Shown here piece after piece: positions 16,357-27,533 of a DNA stretch of 64,000 bases. The stretch spans positions 1 to 64,000 of the forward strand of contig CAJYPV010000022.1 of NCBI GenBank assembly GCA_913776825.1, read 5' to 3'. The position numbers and the translations under genes were made by a program. Below the pieces are notes generated by a model, which worked only from the letters and a program-made list of their open reading frames with translations, did no database searches and had not been told where the DNA came from. Numbering within the stretch: the stretch's first letter is position 1; every line of letters starts with the position of its first letter. The DNA is from Burkholderiaceae bacterium (GTDB lineage: Bacteria; Pseudomonadota; Gammaproteobacteria; Burkholderiales; Burkholderiaceae_C).

Positions 16357-17335
16357 TGTTCAAGATCATCTCCCGTCGCCTGGCCTACGGTCTGGCGATT
16401 CTGGTGGGCGTGAACCTGCTCACCTTCTTCCTGTTCTTCAGCGTGAACACGCCGGACGACATGGCCCGCCTGAACATCGGCGGCAAGCGGGTGACGCAGG
16501 AACAGATCGAGAAGTGGAAGGCCGAGCGCGGCTACGACAAGCCGCTGTACTGGGACGCCCAGCGCCAGGGCAGCGAGAAGCTGACCCACACCGTGTTCTG
16601 GGAGCGCTCGGTCTCGCTGATGATGCTGCAGTTCGGCCGCTCGGATGCACGCCAGGCGGTGGACATCGGCCATGAGGTCAAGGTGCGCATGGGCGTGAGC
16701 CTGCAGCTGGCGGTGCCGATCTTCATCCTGCAGCTGATCATCAGCGTGGCCTTCGCGTTGCTGCTGACCTTCTTCCGCAACTCCCGCATCGACTTCTGGG
16801 GCGTGGTGCTGTGCGTGCTGATGCTGTCGATCTCCAGCCTGTTCTACATCATCGTGGGGCAGTATTTCTTCTCGCGGGTGTTGCGGCTGGTGCCGATCAA
16901 CGGCTATGAGCCCGGGCTGGATGCGATCAAGTTCCTGGCCCTGCCGATCGCGCTGTCGCTGCTCTCCCGGCTGGGCGGCGAAGCCCGCCTGTACCGCGCG
17001 ATGCTGCTGGAAGAAGTGGGCAAGGACTATGTGCGCACCGCGCGGGCCAAGGGCCTGTCCGAGCCGGTGGTTCTGCGTCGTCATGTGCTGCGCAATGCGC
17101 TGATTCCGATCATCACCAGCGCGGGCGCCTATCTGCCGTATGTGTTCCTCGGCAGCCTGGTGTTCGAGAGCTTTTTCGGCATTCCGGGCCTCGGCGCCTT
17201 CGTCATCGAAGCGATCACCGGACAGGACTTCGCCATCGTCCGCACCATGGTGTTCCTGGGCGCGCTGCTCTACATCGTCAGCAATGCGCTGATCGATGTG
17301 ATCTACACCTGGGTCGATCCCCGGGTGCGGCTGTC

Positions 17336-17339
<4 letters not shown>
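16356..17339 (+). CDS. Peptide ABC transporter permease (YejB/DppB-type)
   Basis: The 327-residue inner-membrane permease starts at ATG 16356, overlapping the preceding stop as TGATG. It has an N-terminal membrane helix (RLAYGLAILVGVNLLTFFLFF), a periplasmic region, then a BPD_transp_1 domain with five or so helices. The EAA loop is YRAMLLEEVGKDYVRTARAKG followed by LRNALIPIITSAG. The C-terminus YTWVDPRVRLS is typical of DppB-like permeases. It pairs with the permease at 17427 to form the channel. Confidence 0.93.
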
Positions 17340-17419
<80 letters not shown>

Positions 17420-17426
17420 GACCGAC

Positions 17427-18905
17427 ATGGGATTCAAGATCGTCATTCTCTGGACCGACGTCGCGCTCTGGGCGCTGGCGGCGGTGCTGGTGGGCTACCT
17501 GGTGCGGCTGGTGCGTCGTCCGCATCTGCGCGCGAACTGGCAGCGGGTGCTGCGCGATCCCGCCGCCCTGAGCGCCGGCGTGGTGTTGTCGCTGTTCGTG
17601 CTGGTCACGGCGGTGGACAGCCTGCATTTCCGTCGCGCGCTGCCGGATGGCCCGGCGGGCGAGCGCTTCTATGAGACCCGGACCGAATCGGTGCTGGACC
17701 TGGTGCTGGCGCGGCAGATCGCGATGCGCGAGACCAGCTATTCCGCGCCGCTGGCCTATCAGGGCTTCAACAAGGACAGCGTGGCCCACGGCAGCGAGAT
17801 CGTGCGGGAGTTTCCGCGTCTGGCGTTCGGCGGCGCGCATCTGACGGACCCCGCCACGCAATGGTCTGGCGACGTGATCCGGCGCGGCCTCACCGGTCTG
17901 GCCGGTGGCGCGCTGACCGCGATGCTGCTGGCCGCTGCGATGGCGGCCGGGCTGGCGCGCAGCCATGGCGGCTGGCGCCAGGCGCTGGGCGATCTGCTGC
18001 GGGACCGCACCCATTACCCCTGGCGCGCGGCGCTTGGCACGCTGACGGTCGTCGCGCTGCTGGCCGGGCCGGTGATCGCGTGGATGGGTCACTACCATGT
18101 CTTCGGCACGGACCAGACCGGCAATGACGTGCTGGTCCAGTCGCTCAAGAGCATCCGCACTGCGTTCGTGATCGGCGCGCTGTCCACGCTCGCGACGCTG
18201 CCGTTCGCGCTGGTGCTGGGCATCCTGGCCGGCTACTTCAAGGGCTGGGTCGATGAGGTGATCCAGTACTTCTACACCGTGCTGACCTCGGTGCCGAATG
18301 TGCTGTTGATCGCGGCCTGTGTGCTGATGGTGCAGGTCTTCCTGGACAAGCATCCGGAAGCCTTCGAGACCGGGGCCGAGCGCGCCGATCTGAAGATCTT
18401 CCTGCTCTGCGTGATCCTGGGCGTGACCGGTTGGGCCACCTTGTGCCGGCTGGTGCGCGGCGAAACCTTGAAGCTGCGCGAGTCCGATTTCGTGCAGGCC
18501 GCGACGGCCTTCGGCGTGGCCGACACCCGCATCATGGTCCGCCACATCGTGCCGAATGTGATGCACCTGGTGCTGATCAGCCTGGTGCTGAACTTCTCCG
18601 ACCTGATCCTCTACGAGGCGGTGCTGACCTATGTGGGCGTGGGCGTCGACCCGACGATGAACAGCTTCGGCGGCATGATCAACCTGGCCCGTTCCGAGAT
18701 GAGCCGGGATCCGCTGGTGTGGTGGAGCTTCGCCGCCGCCTTCGGCTTCATGGTCAGCCTGGTGCTGGCGGCCAACCTGTTTGCCGACGGCGTGCGCGAC
18801 GCCTTCGATCCGCGCTCCCGCAAGCTGCGCCCGCAGGTGTTGGCGCTGCAGGCGCGTCAGGCCCGGGCGGCGGCGCTCGCCGCACAGAACAAGCAGGAGG
18901 CCTGA
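17427..18905 (+). CDS. Peptide ABC transporter permease (YejE/DppC-type), enlarged
   Basis: The 492-residue inner-membrane permease carries the BPD_transp_1 core in its C-terminal half: GTDQTGNDVLVQSLKSIRTA, helices around FVIGALSTLATLPFALVLGI, and the EAA loop (RGETLKLRESDFVQAATAFG, then RHIVPNVMHLVLI). YejE/DppC proteins are usually about 300-350 residues. The extra length is N-terminal, with additional helices near residues 7-25 and 45-62 and a periplasmic insert. The C-terminus FADGVRDAFDPRSRKLRP is typical. It partners the YejB-like permease upstream. Confidence 0.9.
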   Translation: MGFKIVILWTDVALWALAAVLVGYLVRLVRRPHLRANWQRVLRDPAALSAGVVLSLFVLVTAVDSLHFRRALPDGPAGERFYETRTESVLDLVLARQIAMRETSYSAPLAYQGFNKDSVAHGSEIVREFPRLAFGGAHLTDPATQWSGDVIRRGLTGLAGGALTAMLLAAAMAAGLARSHGGWRQALGDLLRDRTHYPWRAALGTLTVVALLAGPVIAWMGHYHVFGTDQTGNDVLVQSLKSIRTAFVIGALSTLATLPFALVLGILAGYFKGWVDEVIQYFYTVLTSVPNVLLIAACVLMVQVFLDKHPEAFETGAERADLKIFLLCVILGVTGWATLCRLVRGETLKLRESDFVQAATAFGVADTRIMVRHIVPNVMHLVLISLVLNFSDLILYEAVLTYVGVGVDPTMNSFGGMINLARSEMSRDPLVWWSFAAAFGFMVSLVLAANLFADGVRDAFDPRSRKLRPQVLALQARQARAAALAAQNKQEA

Positions 18906-18912
18906 GTCCATC

Positions 18913-20811
18913 ATGCTGAAGATTGAAGACCTCCAGGTCCATCTGGATGCCGAGGCGGGCCTGGTCCGCGCCATCGATGGCATGCGGCTGACCCTGTCGC
19001 GTGGCCAGACCTTTGCGCTGGTGGGCGAATCCGGCTGCGGCAAGAGCATGACCGCGCTGGCGCTGATGCGGCTGCTGCCGGACAACGGCCGCATCGCCGG
19101 TGGCCGGCTGGACCTCGATGGCCAGGATGTGTTTGACCTGAGCGAAGCCCGCATGCGCCAGGTGCGCGGCGGGCGCATCGGCATGATCTTCCAGGAGCCG
19201 GGCACCAGCCTGAATCCGGTCATGAAGGTCGGCGACCAGATCGTCGAGGCGATCGAGGCCCACACGCCCCTGCGCGGCGCGCAGGCCCGGGCGAAGGCGA
19301 TCGACTGGTTGCGCCGCGTCGGCATTCCGGAGCCGGAACGCCGCATCGACGAGTACCCGTTCCGCCTCTCCGGCGGTCAGAAGCAGCGCATCATGATCGC
19401 GATGACGCTGGCGGCCGAGCCGGATTACCTGATCGCCGACGAGCCGACGACCGCGCTGGATGTGACGATCCAGGCGCAGATCCTGGAGCTGCTGAAGGAC
19501 CTGCAGCGTGAGCGCGGCCTCGGTCTGCTGCTGATCACCCACGACCTGGGCGTGGTGTCCGGCATGGCGCATCAGGTGGCGCTGATGTATGCAGGCCAGA
19601 TCGTCGAGGTCGCGCCCGCTGCCGACTTTTTCGAGGCGCCGCGCCATCCCTATGCGCGGCTGCTGCTGCGCGCGCTGCCCGATGCCGATCGGCGGGGCGA
19701 GCCGCTGGCCGCGATCGCCGGCACGGTGCCGCCGCTGTGGCAGACCTTCGAGGGCTGCCGTTTCGCGCCGCGCTGCGACCGCGCGATGGTGCACTGCGCG
19801 ACCACGCCGCCCGCACTCACGGGCGTGCCGGACCGTCCGGTCGGCCATGAGGTCCGCTGCCTGCTCTATACCGATGTGAGGGAGCCGCTGCCCCGCGCCG
19901 CGGCGCAGCCGACTGTGGTCAGCGAGCCGAATCAGGACGCGCGCCGGCTGCTGCTGGAGGTGCGGGATCTGAAGGTGCGTTATCCGCTGTCACGAAGCCT
20001 GCTGGGCGGTCGCACCCGCTATTTCGACGCGGTGGGCGGCGTCTCCTACCGCATCGAGTCGGGCCGCACGCTGGCGCTGGTGGGCGAGTCGGGCTGCGGC
20101 AAGACCACGTCCGGCAAGGCGATCGTGCAGTTGCTGCGCCGCCAGGCGGTGATCGAGGGTCAGGCCTTGCTGTATCCGTCCGGCGTGGTCGGGCAGGGCG
20201 CTGCGTCGGACCTCAGGGTCGACGGTCAGCCGCAGGATCTTTTCCAGTTGCAGGGCGAGGCGCTGCGGGCGGCGCGTCGTCAGATCCAGATCATCTTCCA
20301 GGACCCGTTCGCTTCGCTGAATCCGCGACTGCGGGTGCAGGAGGTGCTGGAAGAAGGGCTGCTGGCGCTGCGGCCGGAGCTGGATGCGCCGGCGCGGCTG
20401 GCGCTGCTGCATGAGCTGGTCGATCAGGTCGGCCTGCGGCGCGATGCGCTGGGTCGATTCCCGCATGAGTTCTCCGGCGGCCAGCGCCAGCGGATCGCGA
20501 TCGCGCGGGCGCTGGCGGTCGAGCCGCGGCTGATCGTCTGCGACGAGCCGACCTCGGCGCTGGATGTGTCGGTCCAGGCGCAGATCCTCAACCTGCTGCG
20601 GGAGCTGCAGCGCAGCCGCGGGCTGTCCTTCCTGTTCATCACCCACAACATCGGCGTGGTGGAGTACGTGGCGGATGAGGTCGCAGTGATGCAGGCCGGA
20701 CGCATCGTCGAATCGGGCGATTGCGATGCGGTGCTGGGTCGACCTCAGCAGGCTTACACGCGCAGCTTGCTGGCGGCCGTGCCACGGGTGGAGCGGCGCA
20801 TGGCGGGTTGA
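18913..20811 (+). CDS. Peptide ABC transporter ATPase, two fused nucleotide-binding domains (YejF/DppD-DppF-type)
   Basis: The 632-residue cytoplasmic ATPase powers the importer. The start at ATG 18913 is eight bases after the permease stop. Domain 1 has Walker A GESGCGKS (about 38), signature LSGGQKQR, Walker B YLIADEP and H-loop LLITHDLG, then the oligopeptide-transporter C-terminal segment with CRFAPRC. Domain 2 has Walker A GESGCGKT (about 393), [15 protein letters not shown] and FLFITHNIG. Both sites look competent. This fusion, with one binding protein and two permeases, matches the YejABEF layout. Confidence 0.94.
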   Translation: MLKIEDLQVHLDAEAGLVRAIDGMRLTLSRGQTFALVGESGCGKSMTALALMRLLPDNGRIAGGRLDLDGQDVFDLSEARMRQVRGGRIGMIFQEPGTSLNPVMKVGDQIVEAIEAHTPLRGAQARAKAIDWLRRVGIPEPERRIDEYPFRLSGGQKQRIMIAMTLAAEPDYLIADEPTTALDVTIQAQILELLKDLQRERGLGLLLITHDLGVVSGMAHQVALMYAGQIVEVAPAADFFEAPRHPYARLLLRALPDADRRGEPLAAIAGTVPPLWQTFEGCRFAPRCDRAMVHCATTPPALTGVPDRPVGHEVRCLLYTDVREPLPRAAAQPTVVSEPNQDARRLLLEVRDLKVRYPLSRSLLGGRTRYFDAVGGVSYRIESGRTLALVGESGCGKTTSGKAIVQLLRRQAVIEGQALLYPSGVVGQGAASDLRVDGQPQDLFQLQGEALRAARRQIQIIFQDPFASLNPRLRVQEVLEEGLLALRPELDAPARLALLHELVDQVGLRRDALGRFPHEFSGGQRQRIAIARALAVEPRLIVCDEPTSALDVSVQAQILNLLRELQRSRGLSFLFITHNIGVVEYVADEVAVMQAGRIVESGDCDAVLGRPQQAYTRSLLAAVPRVERRMAG

Positions 20812-21373
20812 ATCCGCGAGCGACGCCGAGTTACAGAGTTTCCGATGTTCCGAAAGGCCGCACTTGCGGCCTTTTTCTTTGCCTGAATTTGGGACGCAGA
20901 TTCCCCGTATTCGGGCGTTTCGCGCCAAAACCGTTCTACCGTATTTCCCGGTCGATTGTCAGTTTGGTGCGCAAATGCACAAGAGATTAAACAGACGCGC
21001 CATATTCGACCTCGATGCACTGATTTGGAAATCAGCTCGGACGATATTCGCCCATTGATTTCACGGCTGTCGAGGCGTCAAGAAATCGCATCGATTTCGA
21101 GCATTCGCGCTCGCAGGAAATGCATTTTCTGCACCGGTTTGGGCGCCGTCGTATCTCGGCAACGGAGGATTCCGTCACGCTTCTCAGGAGTTTCCCGCGC
21201 TTAGGGGTGAGTTTTGGCACTTCCCATCCCGGGGGAGGGTGAATCCCAGGCGGCAGATATCTTCGCGATCAAGAAACTCGAGCCGCTTGAAAACTTTGAT
21301 GAATGCAAAGGTTTCAACAGCTCGGGATGGAAGCCCGACAAGGGCTGGCCAGTTTCTTTATCAAGGAGTGACG
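20812..21373 (+). other. Intergenic region with a terminator; otherwise nothing recognised
   Basis: The 562 bp between the ABC operon and the first TonB-dependent receptor has lower GC than its neighbours and no supported gene. The first part holds the operon terminator. The AAGGAG ribosome binding site of the receptor lies at its end. Confidence 0.6.
20853..20880 (+). terminator. Intrinsic terminator of the peptide ABC operon
   Basis: AAAGGCCGC and GCGGCCTTT form a stem with loop ACTT, followed by TTCTTT. It lies about 40 bases after the ATPase stop. Confidence 0.85.
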
Positions 21374-24277
21374 ATGTTCAAGAGAAAAACGATCAACCTC
21401 GCGGCATTGGTGGTGATGGGCGCGGCGCTGCCGGCGATGGCCCAGCAAAGTGGCGCTGCGGCGCCGACGCCGGAATCGCTGCAGCGCGTCGAGGTGACGG
21501 GCTCGCGGATCAAGACGATTTCGGTGGACACCGCGTCGCCGGTGGTGACGCTGGGCGCGGAAGCCATCAAGGTCGAAGGTCAGCGGGATGTCGAAGCGCT
21601 CTTGAACAACCTGCCGCAGGTCTTCGCGGACCAGGGCGGCCAGGTGTCGAACGGGTCCACCGGCACCGCCACGGTCAACCTGCGCAACCTCGGCGCGTCG
21701 CGCACCCTGGTGCTGATCAACGGCCGTCGTCTGCCGGCCGGCAGCCCGCGCAATCTGGCCACCGACCTCAACCAGATTCCGGTCTCGCTGATCAAGCGGG
21801 TGGAAGTGCTGACCGGTGGCGCGTCCGCCATCTATGGTTCGGACGCGGTGGCGGGCGTGGTGAACTTCATCATGAACGACTCGTTCAACGGCCTGCAGCT
21901 GGACTACAACTTCCAGGGCTACAACCACCAGCAGCACAGCGATGTGGCCTCGGTGGTCAGCGGTCGCAACTTCCCGGTGCCGGGCGACAAGGACATGGAT
22001 GGCAAGTCCCATGACTTCAGCGTCACCATGGGTGCCAACTTCGCCGACAACAAGGGCAACGCGACCCTGTTCATCGGCCACAAGCGCCAGGATGCGCTGC
22101 TGCAATCGGAACGCGATTTCTCCGCCTGCGCGCTGACGGCGCCCACCACCGGCTACTTCGGTTGCGGCGGTTCCGGCACCAGCTACCCGGGTCGTTTCAC
22201 CACGCTGGACACGACGATGACGGACTTCACCATCGCCGATGCGGCCGGTGCGACGCGTCCATGGAGCGGCACGACCGACCTCTACAACTTCGGCCCGATC
22301 AACTACTTCAATCGTCCGTCGAGCCGCTACACCGCAGCGGCCTTCGTGCATTACGACGTGAACGAGAAGGCCCGCGTCTACACCGAATTCAACTTCCACG
22401 ATGACCGCACCGTGGCGCAGATCGCGCCCTCCGGCGCCTTCGGCGTGCCCTTCACCGTGGAGTACGACAACCCGCTGCTGACCGCGTCCTCGCGCGCCGC
22501 GCTGGGCCTGACCGCGCCCGGGCAATCGAAGGACATCTATCTGTTCCGGCGCAATGTGGAAGGCGGCGGCCGGCAGGACGATCTGCGCCACACGTCTTAC
22601 CGCGGCGTGCTGGGCGTGAAGGGCGACATCAACAATGCCTGGTCCTACGACGTGTCGACGCTGGTCGGCCGAGTCGTCTATCAGGAAACCTACAAGAACG
22701 ATTTCTCGATCGCCCGCACCTCGCGCGCCCTGGATGTCGTGACCGATCCGAAGACCGGCGCGCCCGCCTGCCGCAGCTTCGTCGATGGCAGCGATCCCAA
22801 CTGCGTGCCCTACAACATCTGGAAGCTGGGCGGCGTCACGCCCGAAGCGCTGAACTATCTGCAGACGCCGGGCTTCCAGAAGGGCCACACCTCGACCAAG
22901 GTGAGCACCGCGACCATCAACGGCGACCTGACCGATTACGGCATCAAGCTGCCGACGGCCACCAGCGGCCTGGGCGTGGCGCTGGGCTTCGAGCGTCGTC
23001 AGGAGGAAATGGAGCTGAGCACCGATGCCGCCTTCTCCACCGGCGATCTGGCGGGGCAGGGCGGTCCGACCATCGGTGTCGGCGGCAAGTACAGCGTCAA
23101 CGACGTGTTCGCCGAAGCGCGGCTGCCGCTGCTGGAAAACGCGTTCATGGCCAAGCAGCTCAATCTGTCGGCCAGCTATCGCAACTCCAATTTCTCGACC
23201 AACCAGAAGACCGACACCTACGGTCTGGGCCTGGAATGGCTGCCGGTCGATGCGGTGAAGTTCCGCGGCAGCTATCAGCAGGCCAGCCGTGCGGCGAATG
23301 TGGTGGAGCTCTATTCGGCGCAGGCGATCGGTCTGTACGACATGGACGGCGACCCCTGCGCCGGTGCCACGCCGTCGGCCACGGCCGCGCAGTGCGCGCG
23401 CACCGGCGTGACGGCCGCCCAGTACGGCCAGATCGCCGACAGCCCCGCACAGCAGTACAACGCACTGTTCGGCGGCAATACCCAGCTCAAGCCGGAAACC
23501 GCCAAGAGCGCGACGCTCGGCGTGGTGTTCTCGCCGACGCGAGACCTGACCCTCTCGCTCGATTACTTCACCATCAAGGTCGAGGATCTGATCTCCACCG
23601 TCAGCGCGCCCGTCACGCTGCAGCAATGTCTGGAGACCGGCGCCGCGGTGTTCTGCGACAAGGTCAAGCGCGACGCGGTCGGCACCCTGTGGGCGACGCC
23701 GCAAGCGTCGATCACCGCCACCAACACCAACATCGGCTCGCTCAAGACCAATGGCGTGGACCTGGCGGCGGATTACTCCACCGCGCTGCCGGGCGGCTGG
23801 GGCCGCGTGGATGTGAGCATGGTCGGCACCTACCTGAAGAAATTCGAGGTGCAGGACCTGCCGGGCCTGGACAGCTATGACTGCGCCGGCCTGTATGGCT
23901 CGATCTGCGGCACGCCGATGCCGGAATGGCGCCACAAGCTGCGCACCACCTGGGTGACGCCGTGGAATCTCTCGCTGGCGCTGACCTGGCGGCATCTGGA
24001 TGAAGTGACCTTGGACAGCAGCACCAGCCAGACGCGTCTGCAGGCGGCCAGCTATCCGGCGCTGATGAAGACGCTGGGCGCGCGGGATTACTTCGACCTG
24101 GCGGCGTCGTATCAGCTGACCAAGAGCATCGTGTTGCGGGGTTCGATCAACAACCTGTTTGATCGCGACCCGCCGCTGCGCTCGAATGGCTCCGGTCTCA
24201 TCAACGGCAATACCTATCCGGTGGTTTATGACTCGCAGGGTCGTCGCATCAGCGTGAATGTGACGGCGACGTTTTAA
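21374..24277 (+). CDS. TonB-dependent outer-membrane receptor (oligosaccharide/peptide type)
   Basis: The 967-residue outer-membrane active transporter starts at ATG 21374 behind AAGGAG. A signal peptide (MFKRKTINLAALVVMGAALP, cleaved after AMA) precedes the plug domain: VEVTGSRIK (about 39), VNLRNLGASRTLVLINGRRL (about 101-120) and GGASAIYGSDAVAGVVNF (about 148-165). The 22-strand barrel ends in ISVNVTATF with a terminal Phe. The sequence type resembles Caulobacter/Xanthomonas receptors for sugars or peptides rather than classic siderophore receptors. Substrate unknown. The second receptor downstream shares the MFKRK signal start. Confidence 0.93.
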   Translation: MFKRKTINLAALVVMGAALPAMAQQSGAAAPTPESLQRVEVTGSRIKTISVDTASPVVTLGAEAIKVEGQRDVEALLNNLPQVFADQGGQVSNGSTGTATVNLRNLGASRTLVLINGRRLPAGSPRNLATDLNQIPVSLIKRVEVLTGGASAIYGSDAVAGVVNFIMNDSFNGLQLDYNFQGYNHQQHSDVASVVSGRNFPVPGDKDMDGKSHDFSVTMGANFADNKGNATLFIGHKRQDALLQSERDFSACALTAPTTGYFGCGGSGTSYPGRFTTLDTTMTDFTIADAAGATRPWSGTTDLYNFGPINYFNRPSSRYTAAAFVHYDVNEKARVYTEFNFHDDRTVAQIAPSGAFGVPFTVEYDNPLLTASSRAALGLTAPGQSKDIYLFRRNVEGGGRQDDLRHTSYRGVLGVKGDINNAWSYDVSTLVGRVVYQETYKNDFSIARTSRALDVVTDPKTGAPACRSFVDGSDPNCVPYNIWKLGGVTPEALNYLQTPGFQKGHTSTKVSTATINGDLTDYGIKLPTATSGLGVALGFERRQEEMELSTDAAFSTGDLAGQGGPTIGVGGKYSVNDVFAEARLPLLENAFMAKQLNLSASYRNSNFSTNQKTDTYGLGLEWLPVDAVKFRGSYQQASRAANVVELYSAQAIGLYDMDGDPCAGATPSATAAQCARTGVTAAQYGQIADSPAQQYNALFGGNTQLKPETAKSATLGVVFSPTRDLTLSLDYFTIKVEDLISTVSAPVTLQQCLETGAAVFCDKVKRDAVGTLWATPQASITATNTNIGSLKTNGVDLAADYSTALPGGWGRVDVSMVGTYLKKFEVQDLPGLDSYDCAGLYGSICGTPMPEWRHKLRTTWVTPWNLSLALTWRHLDEVTLDSSTSQTRLQAASYPALMKTLGARDYFDLAASYQLTKSIVLRGSINNLFDRDPPLRSNGSGLINGNTYPVVYDSQGRRISVNVTATF

Positions 24278-24792
24278 GGGATGGAGATTCGCCTCGGACG
24301 CCGTGACGGCGAATGGGGCGATGAATATCGCGCTGATCACCCGGTCCGACGGCAGATATTCGGGCCGGGTGCCTTCCGAGTCATCTCGGAATTCGCCCCA
24401 GGATGGGGATGGATGCACCGGAAACGAGCGGCCCGACGCCCCGTTTTGAATCATTCCGGTGCGATTTGCGCGCGCATTTGTCCGTGTGACCGTGCAATAG
24501 CAACGTTTCGCGCCGGAAAGAAACGTTTCTCGCCCGCTGGTGCCAGCTGTGTCGTTGCTGTGAAGCAACGACAAACGCCTATCGCCCTCCTGGGGATTAC
24601 CCGTGTTTTGGGCTCAGTTTGGCTCGTTCGCAGGGCGGAGTAGGGGTTCCCCCGAGCGCCCTTGTCAGGTCAGAAATCACACTGCGTCCACCTAAATCTG
24701 AGACGGATGCTCAGGCACAGGTCTGACCTTTATCGAGGTCTGCCGCGTGTTGTCCAACACGTCACAAGTGTTTTCTGGAAAAGGAGTTTCCA
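24278..24792 (+). other. Intergenic region between the two receptors; nothing recognised
   Basis: The 515 bp have no supported gene and no clear terminator. GGAAAAGGAG before 24793 is the ribosome binding site of the second receptor. Its length suggests the second receptor has its own promoter. Confidence 0.5.
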
Positions 24793-27471
24793 ATGTTCAA
24801 ACGCAAGAGCGTCAATATCGCTGCCTTGCTGGCCCTGGGAGTGGCACTGCCTTCCTTCGCGCAGCAGCAACTGGACAGGGTGGAGATCACCGGTTCGTCG
24901 ATCAAGCGCATCGACGCCGAAACCGCGCTGCCGGTCAGCGTGATCAACCGCGACAGCATCAACAAGAGCGGCGCGGCCAACGTGCAGGAGCTGGTCGACC
25001 GTCTGAGCTACAACAACGGCGGCGGTCTGGCGCTGGGTCAGTCGATCGGTGACGGCTCGGCCAACGGTCAGGTCGGCGCATCGCTGCGCGGCCTGGGTCG
25101 CTCGCGCACGCTGGTGCTGCTGAACGGCCGCCGCATGCCGGTGTATCCGTTCTCGGGTCAGGGCGTGGATCTGAACTCCATCCCGCTGGCGGCCATCGAG
25201 CGCATCGAAGTGCTGCGTGACGGCGCCTCGGCCACCTACGGTTCCGACGCCATCGGCGGCGTGATGAACTTCATCACCCGCAAGGACTATCAGGGCGGCG
25301 AGATCACCGTCGGCTTGGAGTCGCCGCACAAGGTGGGCGACGTGTTCACGGCCTCCGGCGGTTTCGGCTTCGGTGACCTGAGCACCCAGAAGTTCAACGT
25401 CATGGGCTCGTTCAACTACCAGACCTATGACGCGATCCGCGCGGCGGACCGTGGCTTCGCCTCGACCGGCAACCGGCCGGATCTGGGCATCGTGAAGGAT
25501 TCGGGCAATACCTTCCCGGCCAATGCGGTGATCCCGAGCACCGGCCAGTATGTGCCGCTCGCCGCCAACTATCCGGTGTGCGCGCCGCCCGACTCCTTCC
25601 CCGGCGCGACCAACTGCCGCTACGACTACACCCATTACATCGACCTGATTCCTCAGCAGGATCGCTATGGCGCGTTGGTCAAGGGCACCTTGGCCGCGAC
25701 CGACACCAGCACGCTCTTCGCCGAAGTGGCTTACAGCCGCAACGAGATGATCCTGGGCTCGTCGCAGACGCCCTCGACTACCACCGGCAAGCCGCCCTAC
25801 CTGTACCCGGGCGGTGGCAAGTGGTATCCGACGGCCGCCGTGGATGCGGTGCTGCCCGGCTACCGTGGCCCGCTGCGCATCTCCTGGCGCATGGTCGACG
25901 GCGGTCAGCGTCGCACCAAGGTCACCAATGACGTGACCCGCACGGTGATCGGCGCCGAAGGCTCGGCACCCGGCCTGTTCGATTACAAGGCCGCCTTCGT
26001 CTATGCGGAGGGCAAGGCGCGTGAGGACTACGTCAGCGGCAACTTCTCGGACGCCCGTCTGGTGCAGGCGCTGGCGACCGGCCTGATCAACCCGTTCGGC
26101 CCGAACGACGCCGCCGGTCTGGCCGCGCTGCAGAGCGCGCAACTGAGCGGCAATGCGCGGAACTCGAAGACCAGCAACACCGGCTTCGATGTCACGCTGT
26201 CCCGTGAGCTGTTCAATGTCGGCGCTGGCAATGCGGCCATCGCCGTCGGCGGTGAGTTCCGCAAGGAAAAGTACAACGACGGCTACTCCGCGCTGGCGGG
26301 CTCGGGTGACATCGTCGGTGGTTCCGGCACGGCGAGCCAGGTCTCGGCCAATCGCAATGTGACGGGCCTGTTCGCGGAAATGAACTTCCCCGTGCTGAGC
26401 AGCCTGGAGCTGAACGCCGCCGTGCGGAGCGACCGCTACAGCGCCACCGAAGGCGGATCGCGTGACGGCTCCTACAAGACGCCGAACCTGTCCTCCACCA
26501 GCCCGAAACTGTCGCTGCGCTTCACGCCGATCACCGGTCTGCTGTTCCGTGCCGCGGCCGGCAAGGGCTTCCGTGCGCCGGCGCTGGACAACATGTTCGC
26601 GCCGTCCTCGCTGACCAACACGGGTGGCAACTTCACCGACCCGAACTACGACACGGTCACCGGTTGCACGGCCAAGCCCAACACCGACTACTGCAACACG
26701 CAGCTGACGACCCAGACCAACAGCAACACCGGGCTGAAGCCTGAGAAGTCGAAGACCTTCACCGCCGGTGTCGTGTTCGAAATGATCAAGGACACCACCA
26801 TCGGTGTCGATTACTTCGACATGAAGATCACCAACGGTCTGCGCTACCTATCGGGCGATGACATCATGCGCGACTGGCTGCGTCATCGCACCGGTCCGAA
26901 CAGCAGCACCTCGATCTTCGCCAACCGACTGGTGGTGGATCCGGCCACCGGCTACCTGGACTACATCCGTGGTTCGTGGGAGAACGTCGGCAAGATCAAT
27001 GTGTCCGGCTTCGACTTCAGCGCCCGCACCCGCGTCCGCACCGACTTCGGCAGCTTCACGCCGGGTTGGGAAGCCACGCTGCTGACCAAGAGCGAAGAGT
27101 CGATCGTCGGCACCGGCGCGGTCCGTGACAACCTGGGCAAGTACAACCTGGGCGGTCCGGTGGTGCGCTTCAAGCAGACCTTCACCCTGGACTGGGATCT
27201 GGGCAACTGGGGCGCGAGCGCGCGCTACAACCGCCAGAACGGTTACGAGGATTACGACGAGGTCAGCAAGGTCAAGGCCTACGACCTGTTCGATCTGCAA
27301 GGTCAGTACCGCGGCATCAAGAACATGACGCTGACGGCGGGCTTCCGCAACCTGTTCGACAAGAAGCCGCCCGCCACCGTTCAGGCGGACTACTTCCAGG
27401 TCGGCTTCGACCCGACCTACGCCGATGTGAAGGGCCGCACCTTCTATCTGCGTGGCACCTACAAGTTCTGA
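24793..27471 (+). CDS. TonB-dependent outer-membrane receptor, second copy
   Basis: The 892-residue outer-membrane transporter has signal peptide MFKRKSVNIAALLALGVALP (cleaved after FA). The plug carries VEITGSSIKRIDAETALPVS, LRGLGRSRTLVLLNGRRMPV (about 98-117) and RDGASATYGSDAIGGVMNF (about 142-160). The barrel ends LRGTYKF with the terminal Phe that BAM recognises. Overall plan is similar to the first receptor but sequence is clearly divergent, so different substrates are likely. It is directly followed by a 2OG-Fe(II) oxygenase, a common partner of iron- or carbohydrate-type TonB receptors. Confidence 0.93.
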   Translation: MFKRKSVNIAALLALGVALPSFAQQQLDRVEITGSSIKRIDAETALPVSVINRDSINKSGAANVQELVDRLSYNNGGGLALGQSIGDGSANGQVGASLRGLGRSRTLVLLNGRRMPVYPFSGQGVDLNSIPLAAIERIEVLRDGASATYGSDAIGGVMNFITRKDYQGGEITVGLESPHKVGDVFTASGGFGFGDLSTQKFNVMGSFNYQTYDAIRAADRGFASTGNRPDLGIVKDSGNTFPANAVIPSTGQYVPLAANYPVCAPPDSFPGATNCRYDYTHYIDLIPQQDRYGALVKGTLAATDTSTLFAEVAYSRNEMILGSSQTPSTTTGKPPYLYPGGGKWYPTAAVDAVLPGYRGPLRISWRMVDGGQRRTKVTNDVTRTVIGAEGSAPGLFDYKAAFVYAEGKAREDYVSGNFSDARLVQALATGLINPFGPNDAAGLAALQSAQLSGNARNSKTSNTGFDVTLSRELFNVGAGNAAIAVGGEFRKEKYNDGYSALAGSGDIVGGSGTASQVSANRNVTGLFAEMNFPVLSSLELNAAVRSDRYSATEGGSRDGSYKTPNLSSTSPKLSLRFTPITGLLFRAAAGKGFRAPALDNMFAPSSLTNTGGNFTDPNYDTVTGCTAKPNTDYCNTQLTTQTNSNTGLKPEKSKTFTAGVVFEMIKDTTIGVDYFDMKITNGLRYLSGDDIMRDWLRHRTGPNSSTSIFANRLVVDPATGYLDYIRGSWENVGKINVSGFDFSARTRVRTDFGSFTPGWEATLLTKSEESIVGTGAVRDNLGKYNLGGPVVRFKQTFTLDWDLGNWGASARYNRQNGYEDYDEVSKVKAYDLFDLQGQYRGIKNMTLTAGFRNLFDKKPPATVQADYFQVGFDPTYADVKGRTFYLRGTYKF

Positions 27472-27504
27472 CCCAGGCGATTCATCGCGCTGATCTGAAA
27501 CTCG

Positions 27505-27528
27505 GCGGGCCCTTCGGGGCCCGCTTTT
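27505..27528 (+). terminator. Intrinsic terminator after the second receptor
   Basis: GCGGGCCC, TTCG tetraloop, GGGCCCGC, then TTTT. It ends six bases before the GTG start of the oxygenase gene, so that gene probably has low read-through or its own signal. Confidence 0.9.
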
Positions 27529-27533
27529 CATGG

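Noticed and set aside
21314..24574. A 1,086-codon antisense frame across the first TonB receptor
   Set aside because: Composition is Arg/His/Gln/Val-rich and has no motifs; the plus strand carries a complete receptor with signal peptide and terminal Phe.
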